Shown here piece after piece: positions 1 through 7,611 of a DNA stretch of 64,000 nucleotides. Source of the DNA: Cyanobacterium sp. T60_A2020_053 (GTDB lineage: Bacteria; Cyanobacteriota; Cyanobacteriia; Cyanobacteriales; Cyanobacteriaceae); the NCBI GenBank assembly GCA_015272165.1, contig JACYMF010000012.1, positions 26,023 to 90,022 of the forward strand. The letters are read 5' to 3'. A program made the position numbers and the translations under genes. Every line of letters starts with the position of its first letter. Positions within the stretch are counted from its first letter, which is position 1. Below the pieces are notes generated by a model. It was not told where the DNA came from, did not search any database, and saw only the letters and a program-made list of their open reading frames with translations.

Positions 1-370
1 AATATTCGCCGTATTAGTGACGTTAATTAATTAGGTTTTTTGCATTAGACCTTTCCAATAATTATTTTAGTAATCAATATGAGTATTGTTTTTAAAAATT
101 ACTAATAATTTATTAATGATCCCTGTCGATAAACTAAAATTTCTGGAGATGTCTATAAACATATTTTATGTTAATTTTCTTCTCATAGAATCAGCGCCCT
201 CCGCCATATCTTACTCCCTTCTCCTGTGGTGAAGGGCGCTGGGAGTGAAGGTAGTATCATTTAATATCGTCTTGCTTAAATATATTCAAGGGATTGATTT
301 TAATTCATCATACGGTGAGGAATAATGGTGGAGGGCGCTTGAATATTTATAAATAATAAGATTAATAACA
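1..370. other. Intergenic region with iterated motif and REP-like hairpin
   Basis: I see no gene in this AT-rich stretch. It contains three copies of the iterated GGGCGCT/AGCGCCC motif, near 189, 234 and 333. The first two face each other (CAGCGCCCTCCGCC then GGTGAAGGGCGCTG, 188-241) and could pair as a long stem. Part of the CTCTCCTGTGG-type REP sequence lies between them. A fragment at about 300-320 resembles the TGTAATTCATTACACGG end of the palindromic repeat family found elsewhere in the window. Confidence 0.5.
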
Positions 371-709
371 ATGGAAAAAAAAATCTTAAACAATAAAAAA
401 ATAAGCATAATAACAGAAAGATTAAAAAAAGAACTTGAACTTATTTATAGTAATAAATTGAGTAGGTTAATTTTATTCGGTTCACAAGCAAGAGGGGATG
501 CAAATATTGATTCTGATATTGATATATTGGTGGTATTAAAAGGAGAAGTTAAACAAGTTAATGAGATTATGAAAAATAGCTATCTAATTAGCAATTTATG
601 TTTAGAATATGATGCTTTAATTAATTGCTTTTATATTTCAGAGGAAGCCATGAATAGTCAAAATAAATCTTTAATTCAAAATATTAATAAAGACGGTATA
701 TTAATATGA
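371..709 (+). CDS. MNT-type minimal nucleotidyltransferase antitoxin
   Basis: A 112-residue protein with the pol-beta nucleotidyltransferase signature: FGSQARGDAN at about residues 37-46, then SDIDILVVL, which supplies the metal-binding aspartates. In MntA/HepT systems this protein acts as antitoxin and can modify its HEPN partner by adding nucleotides. The stop overlaps the start of the downstream HEPN gene by 4 bases, the usual translationally coupled arrangement. The gene is AT-rich and lies in a cluster of toxin-antitoxin genes. The family is clear; whether it AMPylates its partner is inferred from the family. Confidence 0.85.
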   Translation: MEKKILNNKKISIITERLKKELELIYSNKLSRLILFGSQARGDANIDSDIDILVVLKGEVKQVNEIMKNSYLISNLCLEYDALINCFYISEEAMNSQNKSLIQNINKDGILI

Positions 710-1092
710 TTGAAGAAGTCAAAAATCTTTTAATTAAAGCTGAACAAAGTTTAGAAGCATCGAAACTACTATTAGATGCAAATTATCCTGACTTTGCAGT
801 TACGAGGGCTTATTACACAATGTTTTATGTTGCTTCTGCTTTTTTACTAGCAGAAAAAAATATGACGTTTTCTAAGCATTCCGCTGTTATTTCTGCCTTT
901 GGACGAGAATTTGCTAAAACAGGTTTAATTCCTCGAAAATATCACCAATTTCTCAAACAAGCTCAAGATTTAAGACATTTGGGAGATTATGGAGATGTTA
1001 ATGTTATTCAACAACCAGAAGCCATAATACAAATACAAAACGCTGAAGATTTTTTATCATTTACAATTAACTATTTTCTTAGTAAAAGTTAG
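706..1092 (+). CDS. HEPN-domain toxin (HepT-like)
   Basis: A 128-residue all-helical protein of the HEPN superfamily, partner of the preceding MNT gene. RAYYTMFYVASAFLL at about residues 34-48 is the conserved second helix, and DLRHLGDYGD at about residues 96-105 carries the Arg-His pair typical of HEPN ribonucleases. Such proteins cleave RNA when free of antitoxin. The ATG overlaps the antitoxin stop, so production of the two is coupled. A non-toxic substrate-binding HEPN is possible, but the pairing and motif favour a toxin. Confidence 0.8.
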   Translation: MIEEVKNLLIKAEQSLEASKLLLDANYPDFAVTRAYYTMFYVASAFLLAEKNMTFSKHSAVISAFGREFAKTGLIPRKYHQFLKQAQDLRHLGDYGDVNVIQQPEAIIQIQNAEDFLSFTINYFLSKS

Positions 1093-1202
1093 TGATAAAG
1101 CGCCCTCCACCTCAAACCGTGCGCCCTTCACCACAACCCAGCCTTCTGTTGAATATGTTACGATAATTGGGGTATTCGGCATAAACGCAAATGAGAATAT
1201 AG

Positions 1203-1445
1203 ATGAAAAAACTAATCAAACTAACCATTGAAAAATTAGTGGAAAAAGAAGAAGAATACTTCATTGCCACCAGTGAAGATTTACAAGGATTAGTCGCAGA
1301 AGGAAAAACTATACCAGAAGTCATTGAAATTGCACAGGATGTGGCGAAAATTCTCTGGGAATTAGAAAAAGAAAATAACTATATTCAGTCAAATATTTCA
1401 GATTTTCCCTCTACGTTTGAATATCCTTTAATTTTGGAGGTTTGA
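1203..1445 (+). CDS. hicB: HicB-like antitoxin
   Basis: An 80-residue protein with the HicB partial RNase H-like fold. The pattern EEYFIATSEDLQGLVAEGKT at about residues 17-36 matches the strand-loop where HicB proteins carry a degenerate D-x-P-G-x-x-x-x-G motif, followed by a helix (IPEVIEIAQDVAKILWELE). There is no obvious C-terminal DNA-binding domain, so it may be the short DUF1902-like form. Gene order is HicB then HicA, the reverse of the classical order. The stop touches the start of the toxin gene, implying coupling. Confidence 0.75.
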   Translation: MKKLIKLTIEKLVEKEEEYFIATSEDLQGLVAEGKTIPEVIEIAQDVAKILWELEKENNYIQSNISDFPSTFEYPLILEV

Positions 1446-1666
1446 TGGGTAGATTATCTGGTTTCTCTTACTTACAAGTAGCTAAAAAAATGAAAAAACT
1501 AGGATTTCAGTTTTATAGAAGCGCAAAAGGAGATCATGAAATCTGGTTTAATGCAGACACAAAACAAAAAACGGTTATTCCTCATCATCGAGAATTAAAA
1601 GAAGGTACTTTAAGAAACATATTAAAACAGGCAAGTATTGATATTGATCAATTTCTTAATAGTTAA
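1445..1666 (+). CDS. hicA: HicA-type mRNA interferase toxin
   Basis: A 73-residue protein with the double-stranded-RNA-binding-like HicA fold. GDHEIW at about residues 29-34 carries the catalytic histidine, and PHHRELKEGTLRNILKQA is the conserved C-terminal helix region. HicA toxins cleave mRNA. I chose the ATG at 1445, which overlaps the antitoxin TGA by one base and has GGAGG at 1436-1440; a TTG at 1442 is the only nearby alternative and would add one residue. The family assignment is firm. Confidence 0.85.
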   Translation: MGRLSGFSYLQVAKKMKKLGFQFYRSAKGDHEIWFNADTKQKTVIPHHRELKEGTLRNILKQASIDIDQFLNS

Positions 1667-1743
1667 CCCATAGAGTATTAATAATATGTTTTTTTGAGAA
1701 AACCCAGCGCCCTCCACCATAAACCACTCTCGGTGGTTTAATT

Positions 1744-2169
1744 TTAATTAAAAGGATTAATAATTGTTAGTTTTTTCTCTATCGTTAATTTGTGTTGCAT
1801 ATCTTCTGAATAGAAAATATTTACATCAGCAAATAAAGCGGATGCAATAATTAAACTATCCCAAAATGAAAAGCAATATTTCCCTCTGACATTAGAAGCT
1901 AATTCATAGATATTTTGATTAAACTGTATAATTTGATAACGATTATAAAAAGAGTTAATTAAATTTAAGATACTACTTTCATCTAGTTTGTGTTTTTTAA
2001 ATAGATTAAATGATACTTCATTAACCACTTGTGTACTAATTACTATTTCCTTTTCTTGGATAAGTTGTTTCGCTAAAATTCTTTTATTTTCTTCTTTATC
2101 ATTGGTAGAAAAAGCATAAAGCCAAATATTAGAATCAACAAAACAAAGAGATGTGTTATTCTCTGTCAT
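1744..2169 (-). CDS. PIN-domain ribonuclease toxin (VapC-like)
   Basis: A 141-residue PIN-domain protein. FVDSNIWLYAFS at about residues 10-21 gives the first acidic residue, NEVSFNLF the second, and FWDSLIIASALFADVNIFYSEDM at about residues 102-124 the third and fourth. These acidic residues bind the metal for RNA cleavage. The gene follows a short minus-strand gene with which it overlaps by 14 bases and which should encode its antitoxin. Target RNA cannot be told from sequence. Confidence 0.85.
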   Translation of the reverse strand: MTENNTSLCFVDSNIWLYAFSTNDKEENKRILAKQLIQEKEIVISTQVVNEVSFNLFKKHKLDESSILNLINSFYNRYQIIQFNQNIYELASNVRGKYCFSFWDSLIIASALFADVNIFYSEDMQHKLTIEKKLTIINPFN

Positions 2170-2353
2170 AAATTTGATCTCGTGTCATAAATTGTAAATT
2201 ATCTACTGCTAAAGGATTCTCTAATAAATGATTAATCATATCAAATTTTAATTTCTTTTCATCTGATTTATTTTTAGCTTTTAATGCTGATATAATTTCC
2301 TCAATATATTTAATTTGTTCAGGTTTTAACTCAGATATATTAATAGTTTTCAT
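2156..2353 (-). CDS. Probable antitoxin partner of the PIN toxin
   Basis: A 65-residue protein starting MKTINISELKPEQ. I chose the ATG at 2353 rather than an upstream start at 2398, because the extra 15 residues look like translated spacer. The N-terminus resembles short antitoxins that place a beta-strand before helices. The body is lysine-rich and helical, and the C-terminal end (FMTRDQIYDRE) would be the toxin-binding tail. No named antitoxin family is certain; the assignment rests on size, the 14-base overlap and position upstream of the PIN gene. Confidence 0.6.
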   Translation of the reverse strand: MKTINISELKPEQIKYIEEIISALKAKNKSDEKKLKFDMINHLLENPLAVDNLQFMTRDQIYDRE

Positions 2354-2440
2354 CGTCGTTAACTTTTTAGATAATTTGTACTTTAAATTATAAATCAATT
2401 TCTCATTGTTAAAACCCAGCGCCCTCCGCCATATTTTACT

Positions 2441-2530
2441 CCCCTCTCCTGTGGGAGAGGGGTTGGGGGTGAGGGTATCGCCGTGTAATGAATTTCACGG
2501 CTACCGTGATGCCGTTTAATAAATTAAACT
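2441..2530. repeat. REP-like hairpin followed by a decayed palindromic repeat
   Basis: Positions 2441-2476 are one copy of the hairpin element CCCCTCTCCTGTGGGAGAGG followed by GGTTGGGGGTGAGGG, seen many times in the window. Directly after it, 2479-2530 resembles a degenerate copy of the TGTAATGAATTACACGG / TTCAATAAATTGAACT repeat family: one palindrome reads TGTAATGAATTTCACGG and the other TTTAATAAATTAAACT. The second palindrome keeps pairing despite base changes. Confidence 0.6.
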
Positions 2531-2577
2531 CTTGAGGAAAAGCACCTCTTCACTGTTTTACTTTTTAGTTAAATTTT

Positions 2578-2859
2578 TTATAAAAAAATTGCTTCTTTTA
2601 ATACTTGATTTTTGATTATTTCATGAAGATTATGAGGTTTTACTATATCAACTTTTATTCCTAAATAATCCTCTAATTCTTGCTTTAAGGCAATGGTATT
2701 TAAAAGGCTTTTTCCTTTGATTATATCCATTAATAAGTCTAAATCACTATTTTTTGTTGCTTCTTTTCTTGCATAAGAGCCAAATATTCTCACATTATAA
2801 CCTTCATATTTAGCACAAATTTTTAATATTGTTTGTTTTTTCTCACTATCTAATATCAT
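2578..2859 (-). CDS. MNT-type nucleotidyltransferase, no HEPN partner found
   Basis: A 93-residue minimal nucleotidyltransferase. RIFGSYARKEATKNSDLDLLMD at about residues 24-45 contains the GS-x-AR and SDLDLL signatures that bind metal and nucleotide. KVDIV near residue 73 supplies the third acidic position. Such genes normally sit directly next to a HEPN toxin gene, but the 180 bases downstream hold only repeats and a PIN toxin system lies beyond. It is either an orphan antitoxin whose toxin was lost or one whose partner is elsewhere. Confidence 0.8.
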   Translation of the reverse strand: MILDSEKKQTILKICAKYEGYNVRIFGSYARKEATKNSDLDLLMDIIKGKSLLNTIALKQELEDYLGIKVDIVKPHNLHEIIKNQVLKEAIFL

Positions 2860-2959
2860 TGTTTTTAATATTTGTTAGTTGCTGCAATCTATCTTATTTT
2901 AATTCATTACACGGTTGGTAAGGTTGTGTTTTCAATATTTTTTGAAAATGATCAATCTG

Positions 2960-4501
2960 TTACAAATCATATAATATAAATAATAAAATAATAGAAGGAA
3001 TTAACCAAATAAAAAATTCAATTATTTTGAATCTTAATTTTTTATCTCTAAAGAGAATATAACGATAAATATAATTAAGTAAATATGGTAGTATTATTAC
3101 GCAAAAAATATCAAAGAATGATGTTGAATTATAATAATCTGATTCCTTTAAAAATAAATTATCATCAGCAGCTAAAAAAATTAACCCAATCATGTGAAAA
3201 TTAAACAAAGGTAAATTAGCAATTATTGGAAAAATAACAAGCACTTCATTAATATTGAAAAAAGTAATAAAAATTACCCACCATATCATCATCCAAGCAA
3301 AACAATAGAACATTTCCTTTCGGAAAATATTAAATTTTTTCAACCTAAAATTATCAGTATTTACAATTATCTTTTGGATAATATTAATATCTTTATCTCT
3401 CAAAATTTCCTTCTGCTGAAAAATGCTCGAATTTGCCTGAATTCTTGTTAAAACCCTTTGTTTCGCAGTGGACTTTATTCCCGATGGTAACTCAAATATA
3501 TCAATGCCTAAACTATTTTTACGCGCGCACCAAGAACAAATCTGATCCTGCGCATAATGAATATGACTATCCACTTGACTACAAATCTTTAAATCATTCA
3601 CCGCCTGACTAAGCGCATAATACCAATCTTGCGCGCTTGGACGTGCCGAAGGATTACCATGTCCATCATTAAAACACCTCAGAAAACAGTTTCTCAGCAA
3701 AGGATGAATTATACTTAAAGGCATAGTATTTGGGCTATGGCTTAAAAAATTTTGGTTTCCTTCCAACCAAATACCCCGTTTAATTAATTCGTTCATATCT
3801 GGTTTATCTCCCGATTGCCAAATACCTGAACCAAAAGGATGATAACTAAACAATAATTGATAGATTAACACCCCTAAACGGAAGTTATCATGGGCGTAAT
3901 TTTGTTCTGCTTGATGGAAGTCTTCACCGATTAACTCTGGGGGTGTATAGCCTTCTGTGCCTACCACACAGCGATAAATTTCTCCAGTTTGAGGATTTTT
4001 GACTTGAAAGGAATCCACATCAATAAAAGTGGGTAAGGCTTGGCTATTAACGAGGATATTTTGCGGTTTGATGTCACCGATAACATAACCTTCTTGATGA
4101 ATTACCGCCACGATGGAGGAGATATTGAGGGCGAGATAATGGAGAAAGTGCCAATCAATTTCTAATTTTTTGAGTTTGCGCCGTTTGGGGTTATAAATAT
4201 CAATCAATTCCACTGTATCTTTAATGTGATACATCAAAAAACCGACTAATTGTCCTTTATTGTCTTTAATCAGTGATTGGGGAAAGGTAAAGGAGTGATG
4301 ATTTTTAGCTTGATTAGGGTCTTGTGGTTGATGGGCGATCATTACCCCTAATTTAACAAATTTTTCGGCGCTGGGCTGGTGATAAAGTTTGGCTAACATT
4401 CCATTCCAGTTAGTTGTCCAAACTTCACCTTCTCCGCTATGGGCGATTTGCTGTATTAAGTTGATGGTTTGATTGGTAGTGGCGCAAAATAATACTTTCA
4501 T
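2960..4501 (-). CDS. Protein kinase of a TerY-P type triad, C-terminal membrane segments
   Basis: A 513-residue protein kinase-like protein. GEGEVW near residues 24-29 is the glycine-rich loop; IGDIKPQN at about residues 141-148 is the catalytic loop; IDVDSF at about 160-165 replaces the DFG motif. A short CSWCARKN segment near residue 323 looks like half of a zinc ribbon. The last 120 residues contain several hydrophobic segments that probably cross the membrane. It is the last gene of a minus-strand set vWA, PP2C, kinase, the TerY-P arrangement linked to stress responses. Substrates are unknown. Confidence 0.75.
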   Translation of the reverse strand: MKVLFCATTNQTINLIQQIAHSGEGEVWTTNWNGMLAKLYHQPSAEKFVKLGVMIAHQPQDPNQAKNHHSFTFPQSLIKDNKGQLVGFLMYHIKDTVELIDIYNPKRRKLKKLEIDWHFLHYLALNISSIVAVIHQEGYVIGDIKPQNILVNSQALPTFIDVDSFQVKNPQTGEIYRCVVGTEGYTPPELIGEDFHQAEQNYAHDNFRLGVLIYQLLFSYHPFGSGIWQSGDKPDMNELIKRGIWLEGNQNFLSHSPNTMPLSIIHPLLRNCFLRCFNDGHGNPSARPSAQDWYYALSQAVNDLKICSQVDSHIHYAQDQICSWCARKNSLGIDIFELPSGIKSTAKQRVLTRIQANSSIFQQKEILRDKDINIIQKIIVNTDNFRLKKFNIFRKEMFYCFAWMMIWWVIFITFFNINEVLVIFPIIANLPLFNFHMIGLIFLAADDNLFLKESDYYNSTSFFDIFCVIILPYLLNYIYRYILFRDKKLRFKIIEFFIWLIPSIILLFILYDL

Positions 4502-4604
4502 CTTTTTCTGGTGTGTTGTAAAAAATTGATGCCCCCTAAACCCCTCCTAACCTCCCCTTACAAAGGGGAGGAATAAGAAAAGAATTGTTTGTTTCTTCCT
4601 GTTT

Positions 4605-4640
4605 ACCCTCACCCCCAACCCCTCTCCCACAGGAGAGGGG
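4605..4640. repeat. REP-like hairpin between kinase and phosphatase genes
   Basis: One copy of the CCCTCACCCCCAACC / CCCTCTCCCACAGGAGAGGG element. The second half forms a tight hairpin with a CA-type loop. It lies in the 155-base gap between two genes read in the same direction and could attenuate or stabilise the transcript. Confidence 0.7.
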
Positions 4641-4656
4641 AGAAAAAAGGGGAGAA

Positions 4657-5433
4657 TTATTCTTCTTCAAGAAGTGCAAGTAATAAGGTTTTGTCATCGG
4701 TGGTGCGCGCGTTTAAGCGCTCGGAGTTGAGAAAGTCTTGAATATAATTATCTTGATCTGTTTCTGTGGTTTCTCGCAAATATTCTTCTAAGGGATTAAA
4801 GAAAGGGAGAAAGGGTTGTTTATTTTTGTATTGAATGGCGACTTTTTCTAAGCCATCGGTCGATGCACAGAGAAAATATGGTTTAGTTTCTAATATTTTA
4901 ACCTGCATTTCTGCCACAGCATTACTTGAGGTTACAAAAGTAGTTTCGTTAATATATTCCCCTTTATCGGCATCAAAGATAAGATTAAGATCACCGTCTG
5001 AGGTTTTGTAAACCATAAAACCATCACCGATTTGCATAGCGAGAAGCCATTGGGGAGTGGCTACAAATACCATCAATGTACAAGCTAAATCTTGATCACT
5101 ACAGTTTAAATCTTCTGCTTTTTTGTCAATATTAATCAATATTTCATTTAATAAGTTGATAAAATGATCTTTGGCTTGTGGTAGTTTTGGTGGGTGAGAA
5201 TTACCATTTAAGCCTTTTTGCTGACATAGTTTACGAAAGTAAGATAAAGCAGTTTCTACGGCAACTCCAGCGCCCTCCGCCGAGTGAAGAGCGCTACCTG
5301 CGCCATCCGCCACCGCACCGACTATGACATCAGAAGTTAATAATGCAAAATTACTATAATCTTGACAAGGTTGCTGGGTGTGGTGATGGGCGCTACCGAT
5401 GGCACAATGGGCAATAGCTTTCCATTTTTTCAT
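4657..5433 (-). CDS. PP2C-family protein phosphatase of the TerY-P type triad
   Basis: A 258-residue PP2C-like phosphatase of the PP2C_2/YegK kind. VADGAGSALHSAEGA at about residues 41-55 carries the metal-binding aspartate, STDGLEK at about 191-197 the second DG, and TTDDKTLLLALL near the C-terminus the last aspartates. It should remove phosphate from Ser/Thr residues, probably opposing the kinase encoded next to it. The gene lies between the vWA and kinase genes. It is shorter than housekeeping PP2C enzymes only slightly and looks intact. Confidence 0.8.
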   Translation of the reverse strand: MKKWKAIAHCAIGSAHHHTQQPCQDYSNFALLTSDVIVGAVADGAGSALHSAEGAGVAVETALSYFRKLCQQKGLNGNSHPPKLPQAKDHFINLLNEILINIDKKAEDLNCSDQDLACTLMVFVATPQWLLAMQIGDGFMVYKTSDGDLNLIFDADKGEYINETTFVTSSNAVAEMQVKILETKPYFLCASTDGLEKVAIQYKNKQPFLPFFNPLEEYLRETTETDQDNYIQDFLNSERLNARTTDDKTLLLALLEEE

Positions 5434-5469
5434 AGAGATTTTTTATCGTGATGTAAAATTTAATCCAAT

Positions 5470-5657
5470 AGCCCCTCTCCTGTGGGAGAGGGGTTGGGGT
5501 GAGGGTAATTTCTCCTGTGGGAGAGGGGTTGGGGTGAGGGTAATTTCTCCTGTGGGAGAGGGGTTGGGGTGAGGGTAATTTCTCCTGTGGGAGAGGGGTT
5601 GTGGGGTGAGGGTAAAAAAATAGCCCCTCTCCTGTGGGAGAGGGGTTGGGGTGAGGG
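5470..5657. repeat. Tandem array of five REP-like hairpins
   Basis: Five copies of CTCCTGTGGGAGAGGGG plus TTGGGGTGAGGG lie head to tail. The inner copies repeat with a 35-base period (hairpins starting near 5512, 5547 and 5582); the outer two, near 5472 and 5622, carry small differences. The array fills the gap between the vWA stop and the phosphatase start. There are no unique spacers, so it is not a CRISPR array. Each unit can fold into a strong stem in the transcript. Confidence 0.85.
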
Positions 5658-5659
5658 CA

Positions 5660-6322
5660 TTAAGTAGAAACACTCCCCCAACCAACGGGAGGTAATGACA
5701 CAGCCTCGCCAATTTTACCAGTGGAAACGCGCTTCATGGAACTACTCAACCACACAAATAATTCTCTAAAGTCTAACCCATTAAGCAAGATCGGAGGGCG
5801 CTGTGGTACAGCAATTTGTTTTAAAATATTCATATTAGCGCCCTCCACCGCCACCGCAAAAAATGAACAACGTCTTTGAGATTCTGCTTCATGGAGTCTC
5901 TTAACCACAAATTGCCAATCATCCGTAGGCGCACCATCGGTAATCAGAAAAATCCAAGGACGATAATAAGCGATACCATTATCCTTGTAAGTTACTTTCC
6001 TTTCCTCTAATAAATCTAAGGCTTTATCGATGGCTTCTCCCATGGGAGTGCGCTCACCAGCTTCTAAAACGGGCGGAATAAATTCATCAATGGTAGTAAA
6101 ATCTTGGATTTTTTGCACACCATTACAGCCAAAAGTAATGATAGCTAATTCAATGCTGAGGGTTGCCTGAGTGTCTTTTAAAACGTCCTGTTTAAAAGTG
6201 TTAATACCCCTATTTAACTCTTGTATCGGTTGCCCAGACATCGATCCTGACGTGTCTAAGAGCAGAATTACGGGGCAACGGTTTTCGGGGTTATCGGCAA
6301 ATTCTGGTAATCCTATGGGCAT
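5660..6322 (-). CDS. vWA-domain protein, TerY/YegL-like
   Basis: A 220-residue von Willebrand factor A protein. ILLLDTSGSMSGQP at about residues 20-33 is the metal-ion-dependent adhesion site DxSxS, completed by ERTPMGEA (about 89-96) and LITDGAPTDDW (about 126-136). It begins the minus-strand vWA-PP2C-kinase set and probably acts as a metal-dependent protein scaffold or sensor. There is no signal peptide, so it is cytoplasmic. A 35-base repeat array follows directly after the stop codon. Confidence 0.8.
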   Translation of the reverse strand: MPIGLPEFADNPENRCPVILLLDTSGSMSGQPIQELNRGINTFKQDVLKDTQATLSIELAIITFGCNGVQKIQDFTTIDEFIPPVLEAGERTPMGEAIDKALDLLEERKVTYKDNGIAYYRPWIFLITDGAPTDDWQFVVKRLHEAESQRRCSFFAVAVEGANMNILKQIAVPQRPPILLNGLDFRELFVWLSSSMKRVSTGKIGEAVSLPPVGWGSVST

Positions 6323-6406
6323 AGCTCAAAATAGTAAAAATTTATGCTCTATTTTAGCATTGAGTATTAGAGCTTTTTTATATTTATTACTTGATTGGAG
6401 GGCGCT

Positions 6407-6952
6407 TTATAAAGTCGCTGTAGGGAAAAGAAAGCGCGCTAATGCTAACAATAAAGCTATGACAATTCCACCGCCAATAGCGCGCGCAATAAATTCTAAA
6501 TTTGATAGTCTTTTATCTAATCCTTCAAACTTATCTTTAAGACTGGTTTCTGCATTATCAAATTGAGTACCTACATTATCAAATTTAGTGTCCACATTGG
6601 CAAATTTGGTGTCCACATTGGCAAATTTAGTATTCATTTTTTCTTCTAAACTGGCAAAACGAGTATTAATATTTTCTTCTAAACTGGCAAAGCGATTATT
6701 AATACTTGCCTCCATACTGACAAAGCGATTATTAATACTTGCTTCCAAACTGCCAAAGCGATTATTAACACTTGTTTCTAAATTGTTTAATCTTTCATCG
6801 AGTTTAGCAACATCTATTTTTACTTGATTAATTTCATGAGATAAATAATCAATTTTATCTTCTACTTTATCAATTTTGTTTTCTAATTTATCCATCTTAG
6901 ACTCTAAACGAGTCAAAAAATCAGCGATATTAACTTCAATAGTTTGATTCAT
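6407..6952 (-). CDS. Tail-anchored coiled-coil protein with 11- and 7-residue repeats
   Basis: A 181-residue protein of no named family that I recognise. A conserved N-terminus (VNIADFLTRLESKMDKLE) is followed by heptads, then four 11-residue units of the type NNRFASLEENI (about residues 65-108), then 7-residue units TKFANVD (about 110-131). It ends with FIARAIGGGIVIALLLALAR, a single membrane segment at the C-terminus. A shorter paralogue lies 61 bases upstream and a third near 43.4 kb. The structure suggests a membrane-anchored rod; function is unknown. Confidence 0.6.
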   Translation of the reverse strand: MNQTIEVNIADFLTRLESKMDKLENKIDKVEDKIDYLSHEINQVKIDVAKLDERLNNLETSVNNRFGSLEASINNRFVSMEASINNRFASLEENINTRFASLEEKMNTKFANVDTKFANVDTKFDNVGTQFDNAETSLKDKFEGLDKRLSNLEFIARAIGGGIVIALLLALARFLFPTATL

Positions 6953-7013
6953 ATATAATTAACTCCCAATTTTTATTTTTATCATATCATTTTGGCATGA
7001 GGTGAAGGGCGCT

Positions 7014-7277
7014 TTATAACGTTGCTGTAGGGAAAAGGAAGCGCGCTAATGCTAACAATAAAGCTACCACAATTCCACCGCCAATAGTACGCGCAATAAA
7101 TTCTAAATTAGATAGTCTTTTATCTACACCATTAATTTTTTCATCAAGTTTACCAACATCTACTTTTACTTGGTTAACTTCATTGGATAAATGGTCTATT
7201 TTATCGTCTAATTTATCAATTTTGGACTCCATACGAGCCAAAATATCAGCGATATTAACTTCAATAATTTGATTCAT
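7014..7277 (-). CDS. Tail-anchored coiled-coil protein, short paralogue
   Basis: An 87-residue version of the preceding protein. The N-terminus (IIEVNIADILARMESKIDKL) and the C-terminal membrane segment (LEFIARTIGGGIVVALLLAL) are almost identical to it, but the 11-residue repeats are absent. The pair looks like a gene duplication in which the middle rod expanded or shrank. Both stop codons are preceded by the same FLFPTATL ending. Function is unknown. Confidence 0.6.
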   Translation of the reverse strand: MNQIIEVNIADILARMESKIDKLDDKIDHLSNEVNQVKVDVGKLDEKINGVDKRLSNLEFIARTIGGGIVVALLLALARFLFPTATL

Positions 7278-7611
7278 AATTTATTTCTGCTCATTTTCAC
7301 TTTCATTAAATCATTTTAACATCAAGCATAAGGAGTCGGGCATTCGTAGGGGTTGAATAAGATTCAACCCTTGCAGACTTCAGCCATTAAAATCGCCACT
7401 GTTGCAGATGTTTAATAGACATCTCTAAAAAATATTATTTTTTCACCGTATTTCCGACTTCTAACCCGAATCTAGTCGAAATCTCATATTTAATTTTTTA
7501 TGGGCAAAATGTCAATGTTGACTATAAAAATAAGGTAGAATAGTGCTATGATAAAAGATTAGTTAATTCTAATTATAGCCACCCATAACCCAATTCGTTT
7601 TCAATACCTTG
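7278..7611. other. Intergenic region upstream of rnc
   Basis: No gene seen in about 330 bases. TAGAATAGTGCTATGAT near 7537-7554 offers possible -10 sequences for the following plus-strand gene, but no convincing -35 accompanies them. No conserved RNA structure is recognised. Confidence 0.35.

Noticed and set aside
1112..1324. 70-residue frame on the minus strand
   Set aside because: It lies opposite the HicB-like antitoxin, which fits a known family and is coupled to HicA.
5470..5657. Possible CRISPR array
   Set aside because: The 35-base units follow each other without unique spacers and no cas gene is near.
5443..5712. Open frames coding for LTPTPLPQERG-type repeats on the minus strand
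   Set aside because: They are translations of the tandem REP-like hairpin array between the vWA and phosphatase genes; all frames give repetitive low-complexity peptides.
6171..6827. Plus-strand frames opposite the vWA and coiled-coil genes
   Set aside because: They mirror genes with clear domain or repeat structure on the other strand and have no family features.
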